39,560 nucleotides of DNA from CAZCAC01 sp964496575 (GTDB lineage: Bacteria; Planctomycetota; UBA1135; GCA-002686595), in NCBI GenBank assembly GCA_964496575.1, contig CAZCAC010000082.1, positions 1 through 39,560 of the forward strand, in the 5' to 3' direction. Shown here in pieces: positions 1-7,815 of this stretch. The notes under the pieces are model-generated. The model searched no databases, was not told where the DNA came from, and saw nothing but the letters and a program-made list of their open reading frames with translations. Positions within the stretch are counted from its first letter, which is position 1, and each line of letters opens with the position of its first letter. The position numbers and the translations under genes were made by a program.

Positions 1-507
1 TCGAGGCCCCGAGGTTGCAGGAATGACTCCGCGTAGGTCAGGAGCCCTGCATTGGGGAGGGCAGGTAAGTCTGAGGAAACCCGCCCTCGTCCTCGGCGAA
101 AGTCATTGTGGCCGGGACCTTGTCTACCAGAGCCCCACCTCCAGCGTCGTCGCGGGGCGCTACCTTCTGGGCGAACTCCTCGCTGTGCCAGACATCATCA
201 CTTGATCATCACTTGCTCGGTGGGAATCCGCATGTCGCTCTGTGAGCGTAGGTCACGTAGGTGCCGCACCCGAGTTCGAACGCCTCAGACACCGCACACC
301 CGCTCACGCTGGTTGCCATCTGCATTGGCAAGGTCCCTCCGCGGTCTCCCCGACGACGTCTATCTCGCAATCGGTGTGCCAGGCGCGGCGGCCCCGGTCA
401 AGGAGCTCTTGGCGGTCATGGTGGCCCATGACCGGGGGGCAGAAGTCCCCCCGCACCGCCCTGGGCGGGGAGATTCTCCCCACCGGGGAGTTGTTACCCA
501 GCTGACC
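1..507. other. Intergenic / no supported gene at left edge
   Basis: I see no convincing coding region here. The open frames lack ribosome sites and any recognisable protein pattern, and the long plus-strand frame crossing this region is the antisense of the response regulator gene. The stretch holds a perfect 11-bp tandem duplication (ATCATCACTTG at 194-204 and 205-215) and two G/C-rich hairpins at 434-481 just beyond the end of the response regulator gene. Confidence 0.6.
434..481 (-). terminator. Tandem hairpins downstream of response regulator gene
   Basis: Two inverted repeats lie 27-74 nt past the response regulator stop on the minus strand. One has arms GGGGAG (467-472) and CTCCCC (476-481) with a 3-nt loop. 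The other has arms GGGGGG (434-439) and CCCCCC (447-452) with a 7-nt loop. Neither is followed by a T-run on either strand, so an intrinsic terminator is only a guess. The position at the end of the two-component operon fits transcript ending or 3' protection. Confidence 0.35.
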
Positions 508-1884
508 TCAGGAGCCTTGGCGGGAGTCGGCTCTCAATCTCTCGCGCAGGGTCTTGCGGTCGATTCCCAGAATCCGAGCCGCCTCGGACTTGTTGCCACC
601 CACGCTTTCGAGCACGTTTCGGATGTGCAGCAACTCGACCTCGGCCAGCGATCGAAGAGCTCCCGTCTGCCTGGGAGCCGAGAAACGGATCGAGGCGGGA
701 AGGTCGCTGACGTCGATCTCATCGTCGCTAGCCATGACGATGAGCCGTTGGGTCATGTTCTCCAGTTCCCGCACGTTTCCCGGCCAGTCGTGGCAACAGA
801 TGGCCCGGAGTGCGTCCGCCGTGAATCGGGGCTCGGGGCACCCGACCTCCTTCCCGAATCGAGCTGCGAAGAACCTCACGAGTTCGACGATGTCCTCCTC
901 ACCACGTTCGCGCAGGGGGGGGACCTCGATCGAGACCACGTTCAAACGATAGTAGAGATCTCCGCGGAAGTTGCCCGCCTTGACGAGATCGAGAAGAGGC
1001 TTGTTCGACGCCGCCATCACGCGCACGTCAATGCTGACCGGGCGGGTATCACCTACCCTGTGGATTTCCCTCTCCTGAAGCGCTCTGAGCAAGCGCACCT
1101 GCATGGCGGGGCTCGTCTCACTCACCTCGTCGAGAAACAGAGTGCCACCATCCGCAGCCTGGAAGAAACCGTCCCGCGACTCCGAGGCGCCCGTATACGC
1201 CCCCTTCGTGTGGCCGAATAGCTCCCGTTCGAGGAGCCCTTCGGGAATGCCTCCACAGTTCACGGCCACGAACGAGGACTCGGCGCGGTTGCCGCCGTAG
1301 TGGATGGCGCGGGCGACGAGCTCCTTGCCCGTACCCGTCTCGCCCAGGACCAGAACGGTGGCGGCGGTTCGGGAGGCTCTGTCGATCGTCTCGAAGAGGG
1401 CGCGCATGGGTTTGGATCGGCCCAGGATCCCGTAGCGCTCCATGGGGAGGTCGCCCCCCCGCTGGTGACGCACGCGGCGGAGTTGAAGACGCTCCAGTGT
1501 CCGTCGAACTGCCGACAGGAGCTCTTCATCGGTAAAGGGCTTCGGCACGTATTCCTCGGCCCCCATCTTCACGGCATCCACCGCCCCCCTGACCGTCGCG
1601 TATCCCGTTATCATCATCACCCCGATGTCGGGGTGATTCTCCCGCACGTGCCGAACGAGCGTCAACCCATCCACCTTCGGCATCTTGTAGTCCGTGATCA
1701 CGAGATCGATCGCGGCAGAATCCAGGATCGCAACGGCATCGGGAACGCTGGACGCGGTCCGAACGACGTACCCTGCGGCGCTGAGATTGCGGCTCAGAAC
1801 CTCTATCGTGTCAGGAGCGTCATCCACGACCAGGATGTTCTCGCGCCCACCTGGATTCTCGTCAACCATGCGCGTCTTGGTCAT
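508..1884 (-). CDS. Sigma-54-dependent response regulator (NtrC family)
   Basis: This is a DNA-binding activator of sigma-54 promoters, controlled by phosphorylation from the adjacent kinase. Domains in order are a receiver (about residues 12-125, phospho-acceptor Asp65 in VITDYKMP), an AAA+ sigma-54 interaction domain (Walker A GETGTGKE at 181-188, Walker B FLDEV near 250) and a Fis-type helix-turn-helix at the C-terminus (NKSEAARILGIDRKTLRERL). The sigma-54 contact loop reads GAYTGA instead of the usual GAFTGA, an aromatic substitution seen in active family members. The gene overlaps the end of the kinase gene. The start is uncertain: ATG codons at 1929, 1884 and 1869 are all in frame. I chose 1884 because a G-rich stretch lies 10 nt upstream. 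Target genes are unknown. About 458 residues is normal for the family. Confidence 0.93.
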   Translation of the reverse strand: MTKTRMVDENPGGRENILVVDDAPDTIEVLSRNLSAAGYVVRTASSVPDAVAILDSAAIDLVITDYKMPKVDGLTLVRHVRENHPDIGVMMITGYATVRGAVDAVKMGAEEYVPKPFTDEELLSAVRRTLERLQLRRVRHQRGGDLPMERYGILGRSKPMRALFETIDRASRTAATVLVLGETGTGKELVARAIHYGGNRAESSFVAVNCGGIPEGLLERELFGHTKGAYTGASESRDGFFQAADGGTLFLDEVSETSPAMQVRLLRALQEREIHRVGDTRPVSIDVRVMAASNKPLLDLVKAGNFRGDLYYRLNVVSIEVPPLRERGEEDIVELVRFFAARFGKEVGCPEPRFTADALRAICCHDWPGNVRELENMTQRLIVMASDDEIDVSDLPASIRFSAPRQTGALRSLAEVELLHIRNVLESVGGNKSEAARILGIDRKTLRERLRADSRQGS

Positions 1885-3508
1885 TGTCGGGGCCCCCCAT
1901 TGGCAAGCGCACCTCAAATTGCGTGCCATCGCCGACTTCGCTGTTCACGTGAACGCGTCCCCCGTGGGCAGTCACGATTCCGTGGACCACGGATAGTCCG
2001 AGCCCGGTACCCTCTCCGACGTCCTTCGTGGTGTAGAAGGGCTCGAAGACTCTCGCGGCCACATCTGCCGGCATCCCGGAGCCCGTGTCCGCCACGGTCA
2101 GACAGGCGGAGGACGTGTCCTTGTGGGTTGCCACCGTCAACGTGCCTCCAGTGGGCATTGCCTGAATGGCATTCACGACCAGGTTGATGACCACCTGACG
2201 AATCTGGCTGGGATCGGCGATCGTTGCGATTGGCTGAGGGTGCAGCGAGAGAACCAGCACGACATCACTCTGCAGACAACGGGATTCGAGCAGGGAGAGG
2301 GCCTCTCTCGTGACCTGGTTCAAATCGATCCGTTCATGTCCCGGCGGGGTCTGCCTCGCGAACAGCATCAGCTTGCGCACGATCTCTCGGGCATGAAGCG
2401 AAGCTGTCTCGATTCTGGACAGATCCGAGAGCAGCGGACGATCGAGGTCGGGGTGCTTCTGCGCAAGCTGCACGAAGCCGAGGATGCTGAGAAGCGGCTC
2501 ATTCAATTCGTGCGCCACGCCCGCAGCCAATTGCCCGATCGTGGCGAGTCGATCGGCATGCGTCAACTGCTGCTGCAATCGGATGCGCTCCCCCTCCGCT
2601 TGCTTCCGCTGCGAGATGTTCGCGACCTCATGGGCGATCGCATCGATGAGATTGCGCTCTTCCACGAGGAATGGTCCCTCGTCGAGGTCCGGCCTGTCGG
2701 CTGTGTAGCAGACCTCTACCAGTCCTCTCTGTTCGCCTTCGAGGATGATGGGGGCGGCTTGCCGATGTCGGACGTGGGCAAAGTCACCGCACTTGAATTC
2801 CCGACCGTCGAGCACGATCCGAGCGGCGGTGATATCCGGGTATTGCCATCCCGGCAGGAGATACTCGACGATACGTTCCAGAATATCGGCCGTTGTGAGA
2901 TCGGCTTGGGCGGCGACCTGGGCGATTCTGTACAGACAGGTAAGCTCCTTGACACGCTCCCGTTGCGCGTGTTGCACGCGGTGATGCTCGACCGAAACCG
3001 CCAGCATCGACGCGATGTTCCGATAGAGCTCGATCTCGGCGTTCTTGAACTGGTTCGTGGGTCGAGCCTTCAGTAGCACCAACCCACTGCATTCCTTCCC
3101 AACCATCAGGGGGAAGCGGGCCAGCGATTGGTAGCTCTGGTCGACGAGGCCCTCTGCCTGATCTATCGGCCACGGTTCCTCCTGAAGCTCGACGCTTCCT
3201 GCCAAGTCATTCGTCCACCTCGGGCCGGCATCCGACAAGTCGTCGAGAATGGACACCGACAGGTCGCCCAGACGAGAGAAGCGTTCGGGGCGACACGTCA
3301 TCTCCCAGCGGACGCAGGTGCCCTTGTCTCTGACCCACATCTCCAGAGCATCGCACGCACTGTGCGATGCTAGCAGGCGGGCCACATCGATGAGGAACTC
3401 ATGGCTGCTCTTGTTCTCGCCGGCGCAGAGCAGAATCCGTCGGGAGAGGTGCCGGAACCTCATGGCATCCCATTCGGGTCGCCGGGGCCCTTCCTGATCC
3501 TCACCCAT
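1862..3508 (-). CDS. Soluble sensor histidine kinase with GAF-like sensory region
   Basis: This kinase should phosphorylate the sigma-54 response regulator whose gene overlaps its 3' end. The N-terminal half (about residues 30-300) looks like two GAF-type sensory domains, for example residues 40-180 and 190-300, with no transmembrane segment, so the signal is probably cytoplasmic. A coiled linker leads to a HisKA dimerisation domain with phospho-acceptor His333 (GVAHELNEPLLS). A HATPase domain follows, with an N box around NLVVNAIQA, a DTGSGMP G1 box and GTGLGLSVV. The start at 3508 is supported by GGAGGG 6 nt upstream. The length (548 residues) fits hybrid-free GAF kinases. The ligand cannot be read from sequence. 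The pair resembles NtrB/NtrC-type systems that often control stress, motility or envelope genes. Confidence 0.93.
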   Translation of the reverse strand: MGEDQEGPRRPEWDAMRFRHLSRRILLCAGENKSSHEFLIDVARLLASHSACDALEMWVRDKGTCVRWEMTCRPERFSRLGDLSVSILDDLSDAGPRWTNDLAGSVELQEEPWPIDQAEGLVDQSYQSLARFPLMVGKECSGLVLLKARPTNQFKNAEIELYRNIASMLAVSVEHHRVQHAQRERVKELTCLYRIAQVAAQADLTTADILERIVEYLLPGWQYPDITAARIVLDGREFKCGDFAHVRHRQAAPIILEGEQRGLVEVCYTADRPDLDEGPFLVEERNLIDAIAHEVANISQRKQAEGERIRLQQQLTHADRLATIGQLAAGVAHELNEPLLSILGFVQLAQKHPDLDRPLLSDLSRIETASLHAREIVRKLMLFARQTPPGHERIDLNQVTREALSLLESRCLQSDVVLVLSLHPQPIATIADPSQIRQVVINLVVNAIQAMPTGGTLTVATHKDTSSACLTVADTGSGMPADVAARVFEPFYTTKDVGEGTGLGLSVVHGIVTAHGGRVHVNSEVGDGTQFEVRLPMGGPDNDQDAHG

Positions 3509-3514
3509 GTGTAT

Positions 3515-3520
3515 CCCTCC
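3515..3520 (-). promoter_or_regulatory. Shine-Dalgarno site of the histidine kinase
   Basis: GGAGGG on the minus strand, 6 nt before the ATG at 3508. It is one of the clearer ribosome sites in the window and fixes the kinase start. Confidence 0.6.
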
Positions 3521-3785
3521 GTTCGATGGCTGACTCGACTCGCTTTCCCACCGCAGGGGCTCCCCCTCTCCGGATGTTCAAGTACTGCAAGTCACCGCGC
3601 TCACCGCTACGCGATCGATCGTAGCACGGAGCGCCAGGCCAGTGGAGGATCCTCCCGGCCAATCGCCGAGCGATACTCCGCCATCTCACTGGAGCGCAGG
3701 ATCAGACATCCTGCCGTGGCAGCCATCTGCGAAGCAGCGCGGACCATGTTATTTGCGGGACCGTGAAGGCACTGACTCAGTATCC

Positions 3786-4751
3786 CTACTCCCGGAAGGC
3801 CTCGATCTCCTCGCTGGTGAGGAGCGGGCCCGGCGGCACGGGGCGCAGCTCGACGGCGGGCAGGCTCTCCTCCTCGCTCTCCGCGGAACCGGTCTCCGGC
3901 TCCTCGAAGGCCTCCTCTTCCGGCTCGGGCGGGGGCGGCGCCGGCTGCTCCACGGAAGCGTTCTCGCGCTTCAGCACCTCGAGGTACGCGGCCATCACCC
4001 AGTCGAGCACGAAGTCGATCGCCGGCTCGTCGCGGATCGCGTGCGGCACGGTGGATCCTTCGAGGATCAGCTCGAGGTGACCGTCGACCCAGGAGAGCAC
4101 GCACAGCGGCGAGTCGCCGAGTCGCCAGTAGAGACAGCCCTCCACCTCGGTCGCCTCCAGCTTCGGATCGATGCGCCGGATGCGATCGACCGTCTCCAGC
4201 GCCAGCGCGAGCCGATCGGGAGCGATCTTCCCCAGGAACTCCTGCATCGGTTCGTGGTCGGGCCACTCCGCGGTGGATACCTCGCTCGAGGGGAGCGACT
4301 CCTTCTCACCGCGATCGATGCGCTCCAGGCGGGTCGTGCTCCCGCGCGTGGTGCACAGCTCGCGACGGCGAACCAGCCAGAGGTCCTCTCCGAGCAGCGG
4401 CTCGAGGCGCTCCTGGAGTCGCGCGGAGAACGCGTCCGCGATCAGCACGACGCACGCTCGCCGCGGGCGTTCGACCGGATCCTCGATGCACGCGGTGAGG
4501 ATCTCCGGCTGGTTGCGCGCGAGCGCCAGTCCATCGAGCGCGCGCAGGGTCCCCCGATCGGTGTCGTTCTCGATCAGGCTGACCAGGATCGCACGCCCAC
4601 CGGCGTGGCCGAGGAGGTCCGCCACCGCTCGGCCGTCGAAGCGCAGCTCGCGCTCGTGCACGCGGAAGCCGGGGAGGAGATCGGAGAGCGCCAGCTCGAC
4701 GCGCTCCAGGAGCAGGGACTCCGGATCGAGCGGTTCGCGGGGTGACGTCAT
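3786..4751 (-). CDS. Uncharacterised protein, second gene of the ruvC operon
   Basis: A 321-residue soluble protein that I do not recognise. The N-terminal half (about 10-150) reads like an alpha/beta fold with hydrophobic strands (RAILVSLIEND, ACVVLIADAF, LWLVRRREL). This is loosely reminiscent of RecB/PD-(D/E)XK-like domains, but no complete D..(D/E)xK motif is visible. The middle third is a second alpha/beta segment (CLYWRLGDSPLCVLSWVDGHLEL). The last 60 residues are acidic and proline-rich, low complexity, probably disordered. It starts 5 nt after the ruvC stop, so the two are almost certainly co-transcribed. A role in DNA repair is suggested only by that linkage. The long open frame extending upstream to 6023 is an artefact of high GC. 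Confidence 0.75.
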   Translation of the reverse strand: MTSPREPLDPESLLLERVELALSDLLPGFRVHERELRFDGRAVADLLGHAGGRAILVSLIENDTDRGTLRALDGLALARNQPEILTACIEDPVERPRRACVVLIADAFSARLQERLEPLLGEDLWLVRRRELCTTRGSTTRLERIDRGEKESLPSSEVSTAEWPDHEPMQEFLGKIAPDRLALALETVDRIRRIDPKLEATEVEGCLYWRLGDSPLCVLSWVDGHLELILEGSTVPHAIRDEPAIDFVLDWVMAAYLEVLKRENASVEQPAPPPPEPEEEAFEEPETGSAESEEESLPAVELRPVPPGPLLTSEEIEAFRE

Positions 4752-4756
4752 GTCGG

Positions 4757-5329
4757 TCAGAGGCGGGACTTCGAGGTTCGCTTGGCGAGAACCCGGGCGG
4801 TGCGCCCGCGCTGAACGTACGCCAGCGCCAGGGAGAGGGCGTCGGTGACGTCGAGCGGGCGGGGGGGCTCCTTCAATTGCAACAGTGTAGCCACCATCTG
4901 CGCGGTCTGCTCCTTGGAAGCATTTCCGCTGCCGAGCAGCGTCTTCCGCGCCACGGCGGGCGCGTACTGCACCACCTCGGCGCCGGTGGCCGCCGCGCAG
5001 GAGAGCACCACCCCGCGCCCCTCGCCGACGCGCAGCGCCGACTGCACGTTCCGGGCGGCGAAGGCGGATTCGACCACGACCACCGTGGGGCGCAGCCGGG
5101 CGAGGAGCTGGTCGAGCTCGGCGCGCAGGGTGGCCAGCCGCCGGGGCACGTCGTCCCCGCTCCCGCCGCGGATGACGCCCGCGGCGAGCAGGCGTGGCCC
5201 CTTTCGCTGGACCACCAGCGCCCCGTAGCCGAGCACCCGGGTGCCGGGGTCGATCCCCAGCACGACCGGCCACGGGCAGTCGGGGGGGACGGAGGGCAGC
5301 TCTTCGCGGCTCGGTTTCTCGGGCGTCAT
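4757..5329 (-). CDS. ruvC: Holliday junction resolvase RuvC
   Basis: This is the endonuclease that cuts Holliday junctions after RuvAB branch migration during recombinational repair. It has an RNase H fold with the four catalytic acids visible: Asp27 in GIDPGT, Glu87 in VVVVES, and Asp160 and Asp163 in DVTDALSLALAY. The region ARNVQSALRVGEGRG is typical of the family. The N-terminus carries about 20 extra residues before the first strand, and the true start may be further in. The product of 190 residues is slightly longer than E. coli RuvC (173). ruvA and ruvB are not in the window, which is common outside gamma-proteobacteria. It is divergent from ispD and followed after 5 nt by an unknown gene. 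Confidence 0.95.
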   Translation of the reverse strand: MTPEKPSREELPSVPPDCPWPVVLGIDPGTRVLGYGALVVQRKGPRLLAAGVIRGGSGDDVPRRLATLRAELDQLLARLRPTVVVVESAFAARNVQSALRVGEGRGVVLSCAAATGAEVVQYAPAVARKTLLGSGNASKEQTAQMVATLLQLKEPPRPLDVTDALSLALAYVQRGRTARVLAKRTSKSRL

Positions 5330-5427
5330 GTCCGGTCACGCCGCGGCGCGACTCCGCGCCGGCGACGGGTGGAGCGTACCCTTGTCGGGGGCCGGACTGT
5401 AGGCTGCGTCCGGAGAGCTTCTGCGCA

Positions 5428-6162
5428 GTGCCCCCCCCTCCCGAGCCCCCCCGCCCGTTCCCCACCGCGGCGATCCTGCTTGCGGCGGGGGATTCGCGCC
5501 GGATGGGGGAGGTCGACGGCCGGCGCAAGCCGCTGGTCCTGCTCGGCGGTCGCTCGGTACTGGAGCACGCCGGCGCCGCCTTCGGGGCGGTCCCGGCGGT
5601 CGAGGAGATCGTCGTGGTCACGCACCGGGAGGACCTGGCGGCGGTGCGAGCGCTGGCCGCGGAGAGCCCGGTCCTCTCCAAGGTGAGCGCGGTGGTCGAG
5701 GGCGGCGCGACGCGGACCGACTCGGTGCGGGCGGGGGTGGAGGCCGCCGGGGCCGGGACGGAGCTGGTGGCGATCCACGACGCGGCTCGGCCGCTGGTTC
5801 GACCGGGGACGATCGCGGCGGCGATCGAGGTCGCCGGCCGGGAGGGCGCGGCGCTGGTCGCCATCCCCGCCACCGATACGATCAAGGAGTCCACCGACGG
5901 CGAGCGGGCGGCGCGAACTCTCGACCGCGCGCTCCTGTGGTTCGCGCAGACGCCGCAGGTCTTCGCTCGCGAGCAGTTCCTGCGGCTCCTGGCGCGCGCC
6001 CGTGAGGAGGGCTTCACCCCCACCGACGACGCGGCGCTGTACGAGCGCTACGTCGGCCCGATCCCGCTGGTGCGGGGCGAGGCGACGAACTTCAAGCTGA
6101 CCACGCGCGACGATCTCGCGGTGGCCGAGGCGCTCCTGCGCGCCCGGGAGGAGAGCCCGTGA
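5428..6162 (+). CDS. ispD: 2-C-methyl-D-erythritol 4-phosphate cytidylyltransferase IspD
   Basis: This enzyme transfers CMP from CTP to MEP in the non-mevalonate isoprenoid pathway, in the cytoplasm. The nucleotide-binding start LLAAGDSRRMG with the following RKPLVLLGGRSVLEHA, then GGATRTDSV, HDAARPLV and ATDTIKES, are the family signatures. I chose a GTG start at 5428 because the conserved domain begins about 13 residues later, GGAG lies 12 nt upstream, and the resulting 244 residues match the usual IspD length (about 230). Longer in-frame extensions would run into the divergent ruvC. The stop overlaps the GTG start of ispF (GTGA), so the two are translationally coupled. Confidence 0.95.
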   Translation: MPPPPEPPRPFPTAAILLAAGDSRRMGEVDGRRKPLVLLGGRSVLEHAGAAFGAVPAVEEIVVVTHREDLAAVRALAAESPVLSKVSAVVEGGATRTDSVRAGVEAAGAGTELVAIHDAARPLVRPGTIAAAIEVAGREGAALVAIPATDTIKESTDGERAARTLDRALLWFAQTPQVFAREQFLRLLARAREEGFTPTDDAALYERYVGPIPLVRGEATNFKLTTRDDLAVAEALLRAREESP

Positions 6163-6638
6163 ACACCCGAGTCGGCCTCGGCTTCGACGTGCACCGCCTG
6201 GTGCCGGATCGCCCGTGCACCCTCGGCGGTATCGTGCTGCCGCACCCGACGGGACCGGCGGGACACTCCGACGGCGACGCGGTGCTGCACGCGGTCACCG
6301 ACGCGATCCTCGGCGCGGCGGGACTCGACGATCTCGGGACCCTCTTCCCCGATGACGACCCGCGCTGGAAGGGAGCGGACAGCGGCGGGCTCCTCGTCAA
6401 CGCGCTGGCCCGCGTGCACGAGACGGGCTGGACGGTGATCAACGTCGACATCGTCATCGCCACCGAGGGGCCGCGGATCGCGCCACACCGCGCCGAGCTG
6501 CGCGAACGGATCGGCTCCCTGCTGGAGATCGACGCCTGCGCGGTGAACGTCAAGGGCAAGAGCCTCGAGGGGCTCGGCGCGCTGGCGGGCGGCGCGGGGG
6601 TGGCGGTGCAGGCGGTCTGTCTCCTGGGTGAGCGGTAG
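6159..6638 (+). CDS. ispF: 2-C-methyl-D-erythritol 2,4-cyclodiphosphate synthase IspF
   Basis: It cyclises CDP-ME-2-phosphate to MEcPP with release of CMP, the step two after IspD in the MEP pathway. At 159 residues it is the standard length for this trimeric enzyme. The zinc ligands are in GFDVHRL (Asp10 and His12 by position) and the His of GHSDGDAVLHA. The DLGTLFPD and EGLGALAGGAGVAVQAV segments are also typical. The start is the GTG overlapping the ispD stop. The third-strand segment reads VKGKSLEGLG where many homologues have VKATTTEGLG, a small deviation near the active site. Adjacent or fused ispDF is common in bacteria. Confidence 0.96.
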   Translation: MNTRVGLGFDVHRLVPDRPCTLGGIVLPHPTGPAGHSDGDAVLHAVTDAILGAAGLDDLGTLFPDDDPRWKGADSGGLLVNALARVHETGWTVINVDIVIATEGPRIAPHRAELRERIGSLLEIDACAVNVKGKSLEGLGALAGGAGVAVQAVCLLGER

Positions 6639-6650
6639 GCGGTCTCAACG

Positions 6651-7190
6651 TCAGCGCGCACCGACGATCTTCGCGTAGCGGAAGTAGAACTCCAGGCAGA
6701 GGATCGCCAGCGCGGAAGCCCCCAGGCTGCCGCACACCGGGGCGTCGGGCTCGACCGGGAACGGACCGGTAGGCCGTGGTTCGAGGTCCAGCACGGTCTT
6801 CTTGAGGAGCTTGGTCCAGGCCTTCCAGTGCTTGCCGCCGACCTGGTAGGCGACCATCGAGGTGAAGAAGTAGTACTCCGGGTCGGCCAGAAAGGTCGGC
6901 CGCCCTTCGATGATCGCATCGAGCGCGGCCGGGAAGTCCGGCACCTCTCGAGGCTTCTCCCCGGCCGAGAAGCGCGTCGCGAGCGCGCACAGCGTCGCCT
7001 TGAGATCGGGCTCCGCTTCCGCGCTCGCGTGGAAGAGTCCGGACTCCGGGTCGGAGCGCTGGCGGAACCACTTCACGGCGCGCGCGGCCAGTTCCGTCGA
7101 CTCGGTGAGCTCCCCGTCGCGCGCCGAGCGAAGGACCAGCGATGCCCAGGCGGTGGTCACCGGGTCGACCGGATCCTCGGCGTCGCCGCC
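6651..7190 (-). pseudogene. 3' part of frameshifted secreted alpha/alpha-toroid protein
   Basis: This is the C-terminal part of a protein whose N-terminal part lies at 7157-7576 in another frame. The reading frame carries helical repeats (DPVTTAWASLVLRSARDGEL, LDAIIEGRPTF, YYFFTSMVAYQVGGKHWKAW) of the prenyltransferase / squalene-cyclase-like toroid type often seen in planctomycete exported proteins. It ends at 6651, convergent with ispF and 12 nt from its stop. The N-terminal frame reaches residues VPDYSAQA and the C-terminal frame resumes at GGDAEDPVDPV, so the shift lies near 7180-7195 inside a GCGCAGGCGGCGACG tract. It is either a one-base sequencing or assembly error or a genuine inactivation. 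Confidence 0.7.
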
Positions 7191-7576
7191 TGCGCGGAGT
7201 AGTCCGGTACCGCCTTGAAGTAGACGTTCTCGGTCAGCACCAGCGTCGCCAGCGCGTGATGGTGCAGGACCCGCCCGTGATCCTTCCGCCCGATCCGCCC
7301 GGCCTCGGTCTGCTGGCCGGCGAGCCAGTCCAGCGCCAGGGCCACCCGGTCGGAGTAGCGCCCTCGACTGGAATCGTGCCCGTCGCCCAGGCAAGCCAGG
7401 ACCAGCAGGCTGGTGACCGCCACGTCGTCGTCGGGACCACCGGGAACCACCCCTTCGAGGGTCTCGGGGAATCGATCCGCGTCCCAGGAGCCGTCCTCTC
7501 GCTGCAGCTCGTAGGACCAGGGGTCGCGGGGCGCGGCGGGGACGAGCAGGGCGAGACAGATCAGGAATCGGAACAT
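7157..7576 (-). pseudogene. 5' part of frameshifted secreted alpha/alpha-toroid protein
   Basis: Start at 7576, with GGAGG 6 nt upstream. The product opens with a short signal-like hydrophobic segment (MFRFLICLALLVPAAP), then toroid repeats (WSYELQREDGSWDADRF, VAVTSLLVLACLGDGH, VALALDWLAGQQTEAGRIG, HHHALATLVLTENVYFKAV). These resemble the squalene oxidase / prenyltransferase repeats of exported planctomycete proteins, which have no assigned enzyme activity. The frame runs into a stop at 7157, but the similarity-bearing sequence passes into the other frame near 7185. Joined, the two parts give about 308 residues. Divergent from the 1004-residue propeller gene at 7816. Confidence 0.72.
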
Positions 7577-7582
7577 CGATGA

Positions 7583-7587
7583 CCTCC
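7583..7587 (-). promoter_or_regulatory. Shine-Dalgarno site of the toroid gene
   Basis: GGAGG on the minus strand, 6 nt before the ATG at 7576. It decides that start over the upstream in-frame ATG at 7789, which would add about 70 uncharacteristic residues. Confidence 0.6.
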
Positions 7588-7815
7588 AGCCCGGGGGAAC
7601 GCGCGCAGTCGACGCCGGTTCACTCGAGAGCACCAGACTCGACGGCGTACCGCTTCCGTACTCTCCGGCGCGCCCCGGAGCCCTCTTGCGAGCGGCAACG
7701 CACGCCGCCTGGACGCCACATCTACGGGCGGAAGCCCTGGCGAGAACTCGCTCTCCGGGCGAAGATGGCAGCTGGACAAGACCTTCCACGCAACCTCGCT
7801 CGGAGCCCCAGGCTG

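Noticed and set aside
52..1221. Long plus-strand open frame over the response regulator
   Set aside because: It is the antisense of a gene with clear receiver, AAA+ and helix-turn-helix motifs; no family pattern in its own translation.
4757..6023. N-terminal extension of the frame that ends at 3786
   Set aside because: The extension is antisense to ispD and out of frame with ruvC. The real gene begins at ATG 4751, right after the ruvC stop.
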